DNA of 64,000 bases from Morganella psychrotolerans (GTDB lineage Bacteria; Pseudomonadota; Gammaproteobacteria; Enterobacterales; Enterobacteriaceae): NCBI RefSeq assembly GCF_001676155.1, contig NZ_LZEW01000035.1:39990-103989 (forward strand), in the 5' to 3' direction. Of this stretch, positions 16,568 through 25,042 are shown one piece after another. The translations under genes and the position numbers were made by a program. A model generated the notes under the pieces. That model was given only the letters and a program-made list of their open reading frames with translations, searched no databases and had not been told where the DNA came from. The stretch's first letter is position 1. Each line of letters begins with the position of its first letter.

Positions 16568-17049
16568 TTTCACTGATTGCAGCGGTCGGAAGAAATAACG
16601 GCATCGGCGTGAATAACGCCCTGCCCTGGCGTTGCTCCCGGGATCTGAAACTGTTCCGCAAAAAGACGCTTGGCGAGATTGTTGTTATGGGTCGTAAGAC
16701 GGCGGAAAGTCTCGGGAAGCCGCTGAAAGACAGATTCAATTTTGTTCTGACACGTAACCCTGAAAAAGTACCGCCCGGCTTTGCAATCATCCGCAATATC
16801 GACGATGTGGTGGCGCTGGGCGACCTGCACACCGTTTACGTTATCGGTGGCGCGGAGATTTACCGGCAGTTCATCGGATTGGCACAACGCGCTTTCGTTT
16901 CCCATATTGAAACGGATGCGGCTGATGCTGATACCTTTTTCCCGATGGACGAGCTGCGGGCTGAGTTTAACCGAAAAATGACTCTTAACTTTTACGATGA
17001 AACAGACACCGAACCGGCGTTTGATCACGTCATGTACTGGAAGCAGTAA
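16564..17049 (+). CDS. folA: dihydrofolate reductase
   Basis: A 161-residue protein typical of DHFR: LIAAVGRNNGIGVNNALPW, RDLKLFRK (acidic residue equivalent to E. coli D27), VVMGRKTAESLG and VYVIGGAEIYRQF. The start is a TTG overlapping the previous stop (TTGA), after a run of six G. It recycles dihydrofolate produced by ThyA. A phage-borne enzyme could also alter trimethoprim response; the sequence alone does not show this. Confidence 0.95.
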   Translation: MISLIAAVGRNNGIGVNNALPWRCSRDLKLFRKKTLGEIVVMGRKTAESLGKPLKDRFNFVLTRNPEKVPPGFAIIRNIDDVVALGDLHTVYVIGGAEIYRQFIGLAQRAFVSHIETDAADADTFFPMDELRAEFNRKMTLNFYDETDTEPAFDHVMYWKQ

Positions 17050-17050
17050 T

Positions 17051-17704
17051 ATGAAATCAGCATTTAAAATCGGGATTTGTGGCGCTCAGGGGGCTGGAAA
17101 AACCACGCTTGCCAAAGCCTTTTCCGAAGCGTCAGGTATTCCGTATTTCGACGCTGACGTGCGGGGCATTCTGAAACGACACGGCTTTGACTGCCGGGCA
17201 GATATGTCTCCGGTGGAATACTTCACAATGCAGTTTACGGTTTGTTGTGAACTTTACAGCAGTTATCCGGATGGAAATTTTATCACGGACAGAACACCGC
17301 TCGATGTGATGGGTTACACACTGGCGTATGTCCCGCCAAATATCAGCAGTGACAACGCGGCGGGTAAAGAAATTGAGCATTCCTTTATCGATATCCTGTC
17401 CGAATCACGGGTGGCTATAGCGGACAATTTCACCAATATCATGATGATCAGCGGCTACTTCTCTGGCAATGATGATACGGCGCGGACTGACCGTGCATCC
17501 GTTCATCTTGGCTACCGTACGAAAATTGAAAGCCTGATCCGGGGTGAGCTGCACCGGTTTGTCGATTTCGACTGCACCGGCCATGTGAAGTTTCACACGC
17601 TGGCCCGGGAAATCAAGGATCTTGATAAGCGGGTCGAAACGCTGTTTAGCCTCTTTGAAATCCACATTGATAACTACGGCTACCAAACTCAAGCCGCTCA
17701 CTAA
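17051..17704 (+). CDS. P-loop kinase, probably deoxynucleoside monophosphate kinase-like
   Basis: A 217-residue protein starting one base after the folA stop, with Walker A GAQGAGKTT (residues 10-18), DADVRGIL near 34-41 and DRTPLDVMGY (about 80). The latter is the position of the DR-x-x-x-D stretch in AAA_28/dNMP kinase-like proteins. An arginine-rich lid candidate follows (YRTKIESLIRGELHR). The setting in the dNTP operon supports a nucleotide kinase role. The exact substrate is unknown. Confidence 0.7.
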   Translation: MKSAFKIGICGAQGAGKTTLAKAFSEASGIPYFDADVRGILKRHGFDCRADMSPVEYFTMQFTVCCELYSSYPDGNFITDRTPLDVMGYTLAYVPPNISSDNAAGKEIEHSFIDILSESRVAIADNFTNIMMISGYFSGNDDTARTDRASVHLGYRTKIESLIRGELHRFVDFDCTGHVKFHTLAREIKDLDKRVETLFSLFEIHIDNYGYQTQAAH

Positions 17705-17706
17705 TC

Positions 17707-17740
17707 CTTTAACGCCTGTGTGGTTGGCTGAAAATATACT
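17707..17740 (+). promoter_or_regulatory. candidate GCCT-type promoter
   Basis: TTTAAC-GCCT (17714-17717), 12 nt, GAAAAT (17730-17735), 35 nt before the gene at 17765. A better TATACT lies at 17735-17740, so the precise -10 is uncertain. Confidence 0.45.
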
Positions 17741-17764
17741 GACCACACAACGGAGATTTACACA

Positions 17765-18229
17765 ATGTCAGACGAAACTTTTTACGACGAAGACAACCCG
17801 GATGCCGGTGTTACCATGCTGGATCTGCGTGAGGAAATCGACCGCAAGGCGATACTTTCTATCGAGAAGATTGTTGACCGTTTTGAGAAGAATTTTATTA
17901 CCCGCCGTGAAGCATCTACCGGTATTAATGCTGTGTTTGATGCGGTACAGGGACTGGTCAGTTCAGAAATCGGTGAAGTGCTTAACACGGTTCTTACTGA
18001 AATCGATAAATCAGAAAAGGCAGACAAATTCCCGATGGTATTTGGTCACAAAGGCAATGTTGTGATCCTCAGACCGGATATGTTCAGCTTGACCCTGAAC
18101 ACCATCATGGTCAATGCCGGCGGTGGCAAAGCGGAAAAAGTAGAACCGTTTGAAAATGAGACTATGCTGCTGAAAGCAGCGGTAACGAAAGCCATGACGT
18201 TCAGCAAAAACGGAGCTGTGCGGTTATGA
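17765..18229 (+). CDS. protein of unknown function upstream of the exonuclease
   Basis: A 154-residue acidic protein with an N-terminal helical half (LREEIDRKAILSIEKIVDRFEKNF) and no recognisable catalytic motif. A good GGAGATTTACACA leader supports the start. Its stop overlaps the ATGATG of the exonuclease gene, so the two are probably co-translated and may function together. Confidence 0.65.
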   Translation: MSDETFYDEDNPDAGVTMLDLREEIDRKAILSIEKIVDRFEKNFITRREASTGINAVFDAVQGLVSSEIGEVLNTVLTEIDKSEKADKFPMVFGHKGNVVILRPDMFSLTLNTIMVNAGGGKAEKVEPFENETMLLKAAVTKAMTFSKNGAVRL

Positions 18230-18837
18230 TGCCGGCAAAGACAAAAATTGCTGTCGGCATTGACCTTGAAACTACCGGTCTGGAATATGCTGACGGACAC
18301 CGTATTTTTGAGATTGCTATCTGCGCCCGTGATCTGCTTACAGGGGCGGCTGTTAAGGATCTCGTTTTACGGTTCAATCCACGGCGGGAAATATCAGCAA
18401 AAGCGCAGGAAATTACCGGGGTTAAGCTGGCTGATCTGGTCGCAGAGCCGCTGTTTGAAACCAAAGCGAAGTCGATAGCAACAATCCTGAATAACGCCTC
18501 AGTCATTGTCGCTCACAACGGGTTAGGGTTCGACAAACCGTTTCTGGATCATGAGCTGGGTCTGTGCGGTGAGCGTCTGCGTTCAAATCTGATCTGGATG
18601 GATACCATGCTTCACGGGTTATGGGCGACACAGGACGGGAAACGCCCTACCCTGCGTGAACTGGCATTCTCGCTGGGTTATGAGTATGAAGAGGAAAAAG
18701 CCCACGGGGCGCTGTACGATACTCAGCTTATGATGGATTGCTTTTTCACAGCCCGGAACAAATACGGTCTGTTTAAGATACCGGATGAGGAAATTCTTTT
18801 GGAAGATAAACTGTCTGAAATGAGCGGTATGTTTTAG
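18226..18837 (+). CDS. DEDDh 3'-5' exonuclease (DnaQ-like)
   Basis: A 203-residue protein with Exo I (GIDLETTGLE), Exo II (IVAHNGLGFDKPFL) and Exo III (HGALYDTQLM, H-x5-D), the DEDDh pattern of DnaQ/RNase T/ExoX. It would remove nucleotides from 3' ends, either as a proofreading subunit or in DNA turnover. A bidirectional-looking hairpin follows, closing the operon. Confidence 0.88.
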   Translation: MMPAKTKIAVGIDLETTGLEYADGHRIFEIAICARDLLTGAAVKDLVLRFNPRREISAKAQEITGVKLADLVAEPLFETKAKSIATILNNASVIVAHNGLGFDKPFLDHELGLCGERLRSNLIWMDTMLHGLWATQDGKRPTLRELAFSLGYEYEEEKAHGALYDTQLMMDCFFTARNKYGLFKIPDEEILLEDKLSEMSGMF

Positions 18838-18841
18838 TTAT

Positions 18842-18873
18842 ACGGATAGCCGTAAATATTTATGGCTATCCGT
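18842..18873. terminator. hairpin between convergent genes
   Basis: ACGGATAGCC / GGCTATCCGT 10-bp stem. It can serve both the exonuclease gene and the opposing gene that ends at 18882. Confidence 0.7.
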
Positions 18874-18881
18874 TAAATTCA

Positions 18882-19641
18882 TCAGTAGTTTTGTAAATCT
18901 GTATACCAACTTTCTTTGCCTACAGTTTTAAAAATATTCTCTTGAGATTTTTCAAAAACGGCTTCAAGTTTGGTTCTGTTATTCACGAGTGTCCTACCTT
19001 TTTTTTCGCACGTAGATTGAAGTAAGTCCCTATTAATTATTGATATGGATTTATTTTTAAATAAACCTAATTTATGAAATAAAAAAACAACCGTCACGGC
19101 CTTTCAGCTTTGCCTTCCAACCGCTATCAGTTGAGAATCCATAAAATATATCACTGCTGTTTTTTATGTTTATGATTTTATCTAGGTTTTCTGTATTTGT
19201 TGGCAGCAAGTCTGTTGGTGTTTTTTCCGTATCATAACCTATCGTTAGTGAAATGTTTTCACCATCAAATTTTGTTTTTTCAACTACGCGGAGTATTTCA
19301 ATATAACTTCTGAGTAAGGAAATTTTATTTTTTAACTTGTTAGCTTTATTGCTTGGCTCTTTACGACTTGCAAAATCATCATAATCATGGCGGTTAACGG
19401 AAAATGTCTTGACGAAAAAATCTCGTTCTTGTAATGCACCTTTTGATTTTGCATATTCAACAGCATCTATATATACGGTGTCATAAAATAGTGGCCATGT
19501 ATTTAAATAACCTGTTTTTAATTCACTCCGTTCATCTGCCTTAGTTTTTACCACCCTGACCATAGATAATTTTGACAAATAGTATTTTATATTTTCTAGT
19601 GCTTTTTCTTTGTCTGTTAAAAAAAACAGAGGTTTTATCAT
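18882..19641 (-). CDS. AT-rich accessory gene of unknown function (one apparent frameshift)
   Basis: The reading is split at a seven-A run (19081-19087). Removing one base joins a 190-residue N-terminal part (MIKPLFFLTDKEKALENIK...) to a 60-residue tail (...FHKLGLFKNKSISIINRD...YTDLQNY), about 252 residues in all. It is lysine-rich and soluble with no motif I recognise. It runs against its neighbours, is much more AT-rich and stands alone between a terminator and a promoter. That is the look of a cargo (moron) gene, possibly for defence or exclusion. Confidence 0.6.
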
Positions 19642-19806
19642 AAACGGTCAATTTTTAACTCCATGAGGTTCTGATTATTTATCTATATTACAACATCAAA
19701 CGAAATAGTTGCCTTGAGTTGTAATAATGTTGAGTTACATCACAAGAAATTGACAGTACGTAAATGGCTAAATAACCTTTTGATTTTCAGTGCCTGTTAA
19801 ACCATC

Positions 19807-19834
19807 TTTTCCGCCTGTTTGAGTCGTCCATAAT
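19807..19834 (+). promoter_or_regulatory. candidate GCCT-type promoter
   Basis: TTTTCC-GCCT (19813-19816), 12 nt, CATAAT (19829-19834), 41 nt before the ATG at 19875. The -10 surroundings (GTCCATAAT-AG) are the same as at 3733-3743. Confidence 0.6.
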
Positions 19835-19874
19835 TAGTGCATCAAACGAAAACACTGATTACAGGAAAATGTAA

Positions 19875-20763
19875 AATGACTATGAACACCACCTCTGTTA
19901 CTTCCGATAGCGGTCTTTCTCTCGATGAAATGATGGCACTGTTAGATCCGGTTAGTCCTGCTGAAATTGCAGACGAGCCTGTTGCAGAGAAAACCGGCGC
20001 TATGGCTGATCTTGATAGCCTTTCTGCACAACTTGATGCGCTTGACGCGGCAGTTGTTACGAAGCAGGTTTCAGCGGTAGAGGCTGTTATCCCTACGACC
20101 ACTGTAGACAGTAGCGAGGATTTGGATGCGGTGCTGTCAAAACTATCTGATGATTTAGGCAGTGAAGAACCTGACCTGAATAAGATTATTGAGCCTGAAC
20201 CTGAGCCGGAAGAAGCAAAGGCAGAATCTGTTGCAGTTGCAGCAGCTGTTGTTGATCCGGCTGATGCTCCTGTTTACACAGTTGCAGCAAAGCCACGCCG
20301 TAAACGCAAGGCTGCTGCTGAAACAGGCGGGTCTACTGAGCCGGCTAAACCACGCGAACCGCGCAGTAAAATGAGCCTTGATGATCTGACTGACGAGGAC
20401 TGCGGAAAAATCGGCGTTGATAAAGCGGCGCTGGTTGAGGCATACGAAAAATGTCCGGTAAAGGCGAAAGATAAAGTCGTCAATCTGATCCAGTGGGCGG
20501 TCAAAGGCAATGAACTGTCAGTCTATACGCAGTTGTGCATTGAGAACCTGATCAAAAATAACACCTCAACGTCTGAAATGTTCCGTCTTCACATGATGAG
20601 CAACCCGACACGTCCATATCCGGCAGCGACGGCTGGTTCTCAAGCGGGTCAGTTAATGGCGGTTCTGCCGGCACTAAATATCGCAGATCGCGTCGGTAAA
20701 AATCTGACGCTTAAAGCTGACAGCCCTATCGTCAAATTGTTCGTCTCACAAATGGCAGCGTAA
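19875..20763 (+). CDS. acidic/basic two-part protein of unknown function
   Basis: A 296-residue protein. Residues about 1-130 are acidic and low-complexity (PEPEPEEAKAE), then a basic patch (KPRRKRKAAAE, about 150) and a folded-looking helical C-terminal domain (MSLDDLTDEDCGKIGVDKAALVEAYEK...). This shape suits a DNA-associated or scaffolding protein. The start at 19875 is chosen for the AGGA ten bases upstream. Its own promoter suggests high expression. No family recognised. Confidence 0.65.
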
Positions 20764-20918
20764 CGCCAGAATCGACTCAGGGGAGCGTATTGTGTAGTAG
20801 CAATACGTTTCCTCATCTTGTATCTGAAATCCTCTCAGAATTGCATACAGACACTCTACCGGACTTTTAAAACAATGCTTGCTGATCGATCCGGATGTTA
20901 TAAACTCAATTCTTTTAA

Positions 20919-20936
20919 TAGGTATTTAGGTACGTA
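20919..20936. promoter_or_regulatory. palindrome-related site at a start codon
   Basis: TAGGTATTTAGGTACGTA ends on the A of the ATG at 20936, so a protein bound there would cover the ribosome binding region DNA of the methylase gene. It is a member of the dispersed TAGGTA family. Confidence 0.4.
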
Positions 20937-21544
20937 TGGGAACGACAACGACAGAAACATCCAGAAAAAGGGACAAATCACTAAAAGACCTGTGGCGAAC
21001 GCCAGGTTGGTGTGTCACGGCAATACAGAAGTTATTGGCGCTGACTTTTGATGTGGATGTTGCCTGTAACAAAGATAACGCGCTTTTCCCGAATTACATC
21101 GGTCTGGAAAAAAATGCGCTGATATCCGAATGGGGAGCGTCGGACACGAAAGCGTTTCTGAACCCACCCTACTCCAAAATTGAGCCGTGGATTCACGCTG
21201 CTGTCCGGGAGCAAAGTCGAGGCGTGACAACCGTAATGCTGATACCGCAGTCCATCGATACAAAGTGGTATCTGCTGGCACGGGAACACGCTAACGAGGT
21301 TGTTTTCATCGTTGGTGGCCGGATAGCGTTTCTGGAGCCGGACGTTATGCTCGGATTCAAGGAGAGTCGTGAGAATACCGGCGGAAGCATGCTGGTGGTA
21401 TTCCGTGGCTATTCTGGCGGTGTGGGCTGTATCAGCCGCGAAGTCGAAATAAACGTGATGAAAAAGCTGGGCGGGTATGTTCCGCCAGTCAGAGCAAAAA
21501 GAGTACCAAAGAAGAAACCCAAAAAAGAGTGTGCCGCTGTGTAA
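20936..21544 (+). CDS. phage N6-adenine DNA methyltransferase
   Basis: A 202-residue protein with the catalytic motif FLNPPYSKIEPW and the pattern of phage Dam-type methylases: WRTPGWCVTAIQKL at the start, DVDVACNKDNAL, and VMLIPQS later. It would methylate adenines in phage DNA, giving resistance to host restriction or timing replication. The many GATC sites in oriV make Dam-type methylation relevant. The C-terminus is a lysine-rich tail (RVPKKKPKKE). Confidence 0.88.
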   Translation: MGTTTTETSRKRDKSLKDLWRTPGWCVTAIQKLLALTFDVDVACNKDNALFPNYIGLEKNALISEWGASDTKAFLNPPYSKIEPWIHAAVREQSRGVTTVMLIPQSIDTKWYLLAREHANEVVFIVGGRIAFLEPDVMLGFKESRENTGGSMLVVFRGYSGGVGCISREVEINVMKKLGGYVPPVRAKRVPKKKPKKECAAV

Positions 21545-21550
21545 CAACGC

Positions 21551-21650
21551 AAGCCGTGTTCCCATAATATATATTTAGATCTTTATTGGTTTTTCCTTAT
21601 AAAAATCTCTTTAAATACTATCGGAGCACGGCTTACGAGAATCACTGCGG
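21551..21650. repeat. head-to-head pair of a dispersed 45-bp element
   Basis: The forward copy at 21603-21650 (core TTTAAATACTATCGGAGC, then ACGGCTT and CACTGCGG) matches the element at 47224-47271 before the terminase gene with only a few differences. An inverted, shorter copy lies at 21551-21580. Both precede or face gene starts. Possible roles are a promoter for late genes or a protein-binding site. Confidence 0.65.
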
Positions 21651-21676
21651 TTCGATAATAACTGCGGAGAAAATTT

Positions 21677-21904
21677 ATGACGGAAACCGTAAATGTAGTC
21701 GCTTTTGTTGAAACCCCGTTCACGGAAAATGTCCGTGATCGCCTACAGGATAAAATGAAAAGTTTTGAACTCGCGGAATGGGCGTTTCAGTGTATTGAAA
21801 CCGGTGAGAACAAAGACAACATGCGGCAGCTTGTCGGCGTTCTGGTGAATGAGGTGTTTGCACAAAGGAAATTGATCACTGACATGTGCAGTATTGGTAA
21901 ATAA
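21677..21904 (+). CDS. small protein of unknown function
   Basis: A 75-residue acidic helical protein (MTETVNVVAFVETPF...) with a GCGGAG binding site. It is directly downstream of the 45-bp element, the same arrangement as the small terminase gene at 47288, so the two are probably expressed at the same time. No family recognised. Confidence 0.6.
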   Translation: MTETVNVVAFVETPFTENVRDRLQDKMKSFELAEWAFQCIETGENKDNMRQLVGVLVNEVFAQRKLITDMCSIGK

Positions 21905-21917
21905 CACATACGGTGTA

Positions 21918-21945
21918 GCGGGTTGGGCGCCCAACCCGCATTACT
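21918..21945. terminator. perfect 22-bp palindrome between convergent genes
   Basis: Positions 21918-21939 read the same on both strands, with arms of GCGGGTTGGGC. It is placed between the stop of the gene ending at 21904 and that of the opposing gene ending at 21949, so a shared terminator is likely. Confidence 0.7.
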
Positions 21946-21948
21946 AAA

Positions 21949-22236
21949 CTATGCTAAAACAGTATCATCTCCGAGGGTTGACGATGATGCCGGTTTTGGT
22001 TTTGGTTTCAAACCTTTCACACCGTCAGCTATGACGGTTTTATATTCAGTTATACCTGTAAGATACTCAACTTGCTGCAACGCCTTGCTCAAGTCAGCAA
22101 ACTCATTACCAGTGCTGTTTACTCTTGCAATTTCAGTAACAATTTCACCGACAGAGTAACCATTTTTTTGAGCCTTTTTCAAGGCGCGAACCTCTTTTCG
22201 GAGGGTTGAAGTTTGGGTTTCTGGTAAAAATCTCAT
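21949..22236 (-). CDS. small helical protein of unknown function
   Basis: A 95-residue protein (MRFLPETQTSTLRKEVRALKK...) with an AAAAGG leader. The N-terminal half is basic and helical, and the end is a lysine/proline linker (KPKPKPASSS). It could be a small nucleic-acid-binding or regulatory protein. Nothing is recognised. Confidence 0.55.
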   Translation of the reverse strand: MRFLPETQTSTLRKEVRALKKAQKNGYSVGEIVTEIARVNSTGNEFADLSKALQQVEYLTGITEYKTVIADGVKGLKPKPKPASSSTLGDDTVLA

Positions 22237-22983
22237 TTCATTTGACCTTTTACTTATTTGACACAGAATTCTAAACGGGGGCAGTGGCTATGACCCGTTT
22301 ACTCCTAATCAGATGAGTATCTGACTTCAAGATGTAATAACAAAGGTTCGCTGATTACACAATAAATCCTACAGAAAAAGCGTGTTTTCTACCCATTTCT
22401 GCATGGAAAGTGTTCGTTGTGCTTGCTTTGTGAGCTGGTTAGGTTTTGAACGTAAATGTCTTATTGACCTTATGGTGGCATGTATTACGGAGCTTGTGGC
22501 TTTCCGGTCTTTATACACAAACATCATAGAAATCATGGGTGATAAAATACAGGCATCAGATATGCAGAACCTCTTTTGGGCGGGTCGTCCCGGCATCCAT
22601 ACAGCCTAAGTAGTGTGTGGTAATCGTTCACACCGGCAATAGCATGGTTTGTTATTACTTCGCTGCCACCATCTCCTGCTTTATCCTCGGTCAAAAGTCA
22701 TTCGCCTGTAAGTTTCCGCATTTGTCACTGGTCATGAGCGCCGTTTTGATTGTTTTCAGGGGAGGATGCGCTAACACCTAACCATCATCACCGTTTACTG
22801 CATAATATGCGGTATTTATGCAGTCATAGAGTGATTACCAGCGCGATGATAATAGTTACATTGCATTATTTAATCAATAAGTGAATACATACCTTGTGAT
22901 TATCGATTGCAATCTGAGCCGACAACTTGATCGCCGCTTATAAGGCGGAGAATTGTTTTATGGATGATTGAAAGGATGGGATT
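22237..22983. other. 747-bp stretch without a convincing gene
   Basis: It contains only weak candidates: a 68-codon frame from 22404 (MESVRCACFVSW...) without a ribosome binding site, and a 45-codon hydrophobic frame at 22644-22781 (MVCYYFAATISC...) with a poor one. A short hairpin (CGCC...GGCG, about 22931-22947) lies near the right end. It could hold a decayed gene or a regulatory RNA. I see no decisive signal. Confidence 0.5.
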
Positions 22984-23454
22984 TTGAAACTTGTAGTAAC
23001 AGGTCACAGGCTGAATAAACTCGGGTATGGGCGATTCGATCAGTTTTTGTGTGACACGCTGGCGGAGGTGTATCTTAAATTCCTCAACCCGGAAGTCGTG
23101 TACACCGGCGTTGCTTTGGGGTGGGACACCAATATTGCCAGAGCCTGTATATCTCTTGGTATACCGTTTATTGCCGCCGTACCGTTTGCCGGCCAGGAAT
23201 GTAGATGGCCGGATCAGGCTCAGGCCGAATACCGGCGAATTTGCGACGCCGCCGAAAAGGTAGTGGTTGTTTGTGCCGGCAGTTACTCCCCTTTCAAGAT
23301 GCAGGCCAGAAACGAATACATGGTGGATCGCGCCGACAAGGTTTTGGCACTGTTCAATAAAACAACCGGCGGGACGTTTAACTGCGTGAGATACGCTAAA
23401 AAGACAGGAAAAGAGGTGATTAACGCTTGGCGTGAGTATGAAATATTTCATTAA
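22984..23454 (+). CDS. SLOG/DUF1273-like nucleotide-binding protein
   Basis: A 156-residue Rossmann-like protein: VVTGHRLNKLG at the start, TGVALGWDTNIARACISLGI, PFAGQECRWPDQAQAEY, RNEYMVDRADKVLALF and GGTFNCVRYAKKTGK. This is the YpsA/DUF1273 branch of the SLOG superfamily, which binds nucleotides or nucleotide signals. In mobile elements such proteins often serve as sensors or effectors. No partner gene is obvious here. Confidence 0.78.
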   Translation: MKLVVTGHRLNKLGYGRFDQFLCDTLAEVYLKFLNPEVVYTGVALGWDTNIARACISLGIPFIAAVPFAGQECRWPDQAQAEYRRICDAAEKVVVVCAGSYSPFKMQARNEYMVDRADKVLALFNKTTGGTFNCVRYAKKTGKEVINAWREYEIFH

Positions 23455-23465
23455 ATAATGCTGGT

Positions 23466-23700
23466 GGTATGCAAATACCTATTGAATTAAAAATGTAATT
23501 GAGTCATATTAATCCTGTCACGGGATGGACGCATAATGGCGGAAGCCATTTTTACTCAGGACGAGTAAACCGGGTGAGTTGAGTCCGGTATATCCAGACT
23601 CACTCCCCAACCTGTTATGCGGGTTTGCACGACACATTGCCATAGCTCCCCTGAAAGCCCACTACGCCACGGTGGGCTTTCGCTTTTCCAGAGGTGACTA
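23466..23700 (+). ncRNA. possible structured leader or small RNA with strong terminator
   Basis: A 245-bp gap between genes ends with a strong terminator (GAAAGCCCAC / GTGGGCTTTC, 23653-23681, followed by CGCTTTT) only 20 bp before the next start codon, too early to belong to that gene. Inside are paired blocks (GTGAGTTGAGTC / GACTCACTCC, about 23574-23608) and a palindrome-family site at 23466-23481. A small RNA or an attenuated leader would explain this layout. Confidence 0.35.
23653..23687 (+). terminator. strong Rho-independent terminator
   Basis: A 10-bp perfect GC-rich stem (GAAAGCCCAC) with a 9-nt loop and a following T run. Confidence 0.85.
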
Positions 23701-23701
23701 A

Positions 23702-24016
23702 ATGTTCTCAAAATTATTCAATTTCTTTTTCGGCAAAAACACATCACGCAGTAATCAAACAGCCAAAAATGACCGCCGGTTATCATCAGGTCTTTACGGT
23801 GGCAACAACCGCTTCCGTGCCTCATCAAATTCACAAGGTACGTCCAGCCGCTCGCATCATATCGACCCCCTTTCTGACGATTATATCATTCATACAACAA
23901 GCACCAGCAGCACCAGCAGCACATCACCTCGCAGCTTCTCCTGTGATTCGTCCTACAGTGACAGTGACAGCAGTAGCTACAGCGGCGGTGATTCAGGCAG
24001 CAGTAGCTGCGATTAA
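23702..24016 (+). CDS. serine-rich low-complexity protein
   Basis: A 104-residue protein with a GAGGTGACTAA leader. The first 12 residues are hydrophobic (MFSKLFNFFFGK) and the last 45 are almost all Ser, Thr, Asp and Gly, with two to three cysteines (SFSCDSSYSDSDSSSYSGG). This gives a short hydrophobic anchor with a disordered hydrophilic tail. The repeated AGCACCAGC codons could expand or shrink by slippage. Function unknown. Confidence 0.6.
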   Translation: MFSKLFNFFFGKNTSRSNQTAKNDRRLSSGLYGGNNRFRASSNSQGTSSRSHHIDPLSDDYIIHTTSTSSTSSTSPRSFSCDSSYSDSDSSSYSGGDSGSSSCD

Positions 24017-24036
24017 TCGAATAAAAGGAAAGGAAA

Positions 24037-24411
24037 ATGCAAGAAGTAACGGTTGATCAGGTACATGAATTTTTGAAGCAGCACTACAAACATGACCGGT
24101 TTGAAGGGCGTAACACGGAAACGTGGGGTATTGATTATTCAATGACGGTAGCGGCCGGCGTGACAAAACAACTGAATCACGGCATTTACTCCCTGATCTC
24201 ACACCATGATTCCAAAACCGGCGAAGCGGTCTGGTTTAACCACAAATTGATCGCTCAGGATAATCCGCCGAGCAGATGGTGGAAGTCTGCCAACCCGAAA
24301 GATTACCTGTACGGCGCTTACATCCACACTGATGGCTGCGGGAATTGCGGTGCGGAATTTACCGGCCCGAAGCACGCTGATATCTGTTACGAATGCGTTC
24401 TGGAGAGTTAA
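24037..24411 (+). CDS. small protein with a C-terminal zinc ribbon
   Basis: A 124-residue protein with a good GGAAAGGAAA leader. The C-terminus has CGNCGAEF...HADICYEC, two C-x2-C knuckles that should bind one zinc. The N-terminal 95 residues contain several Trp and His (ETWGIDYSMTV, SRWWKS) but no motif I know. It is followed at once by two small membrane protein genes, which look like one operon with it. Confidence 0.68.
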   Translation: MQEVTVDQVHEFLKQHYKHDRFEGRNTETWGIDYSMTVAAGVTKQLNHGIYSLISHHDSKTGEAVWFNHKLIAQDNPPSRWWKSANPKDYLYGAYIHTDGCGNCGAEFTGPKHADICYECVLES

Positions 24412-24415
24412 GGCA

Positions 24416-24787
24416 ATGACATTATCAGAAATCTATGGCGCTTTTGCTGTTGGTCTGACCGGCGTTGCCGCCTGGAAAACTGGTTTTTTTCTTGTATGGC
24501 AACTGGGTTATAAGCGGCTGTACAGAAAAGTTTCGTTCAGAAAGCAGAGCTTTGACGCTGCTCTACAGGTGCTTATCCGTGCCGGTGAAAAAGTGAGTCA
24601 GAAAACGATGGAGCAGGTAAAAATCTCCTATTCAGACGACTCATATTCGATTTACTCAATCGGGGAATCAGCAGATCAGCTTGAGAGAGTCCTCAGCGGG
24701 TTTAACCGGCTGTCCGACGAAGACAAGGTAAAGCTGGATGCCGTGATGAAAGAAATCAGACCGTTTGAATCAGAGGTGAAACATTGA
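24416..24787 (+). CDS. membrane-anchored protein of unknown function
   Basis: A 123-residue protein starting MTLSEIYGAFAVGLTGVAAW, with one N-terminal membrane segment and a charged helical cytoplasmic part ending LDAVMKEIRPFESEVKH. The start at 24416 follows AAGGCA and lies just after the stop of the zinc-ribbon gene. Its stop overlaps the next start. Confidence 0.62.
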   Translation: MTLSEIYGAFAVGLTGVAAWKTGFFLVWQLGYKRLYRKVSFRKQSFDAALQVLIRAGEKVSQKTMEQVKISYSDDSYSIYSIGESADQLERVLSGFNRLSDEDKVKLDAVMKEIRPFESEVKH

Positions 24788-24966
24788 AAGCGAAGCGCGG
24801 TTTGATCCTTAATACTTTTCGTTACCTGTATGCCTTTACGTTCATCGTACCGTTGTATGTTGTTTCGGTATGCCTGTATTACCCGTCTAAGGCGGCAATC
24901 GCGGTGTTTCATTTCTTTCACCGCAACGGCATGAAAATCTTCTTCGAGCGTAATTCAGATCTCTGA
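24784..24966 (+). CDS. small membrane protein
   Basis: A 60-residue protein started by TTG overlapping the previous stop (TTGA), with AGAGGTG upstream. It has one hydrophobic segment (YLYAFTFIVPLYVVSVCLYY) and a basic tail (FHRNGMKIFFERN). It is probably co-translated with the gene before it. Function unknown. Confidence 0.6.
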   Translation: MKAKRGLILNTFRYLYAFTFIVPLYVVSVCLYYPSKAAIAVFHFFHRNGMKIFFERNSDL

Positions 24967-25042
24967 CATGCCTTTCAGTGCTGGTTGCTCACCTCGCCAG
25001 CACTGTCATCATATCCATATCGAAAAATGAAAGAGAAATCCC

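Noticed and set aside
22369..22609. 75-codon frames on both strands
   Set aside because: Neither has a leader. They overlap fully and show no protein pattern.
23694..24056. 120-codon frame overlapping the serine-rich gene
   Set aside because: The alternative frame at 23702 has a good ribosome binding site and a typical anchored low-complexity protein. Only one of the two can be real.
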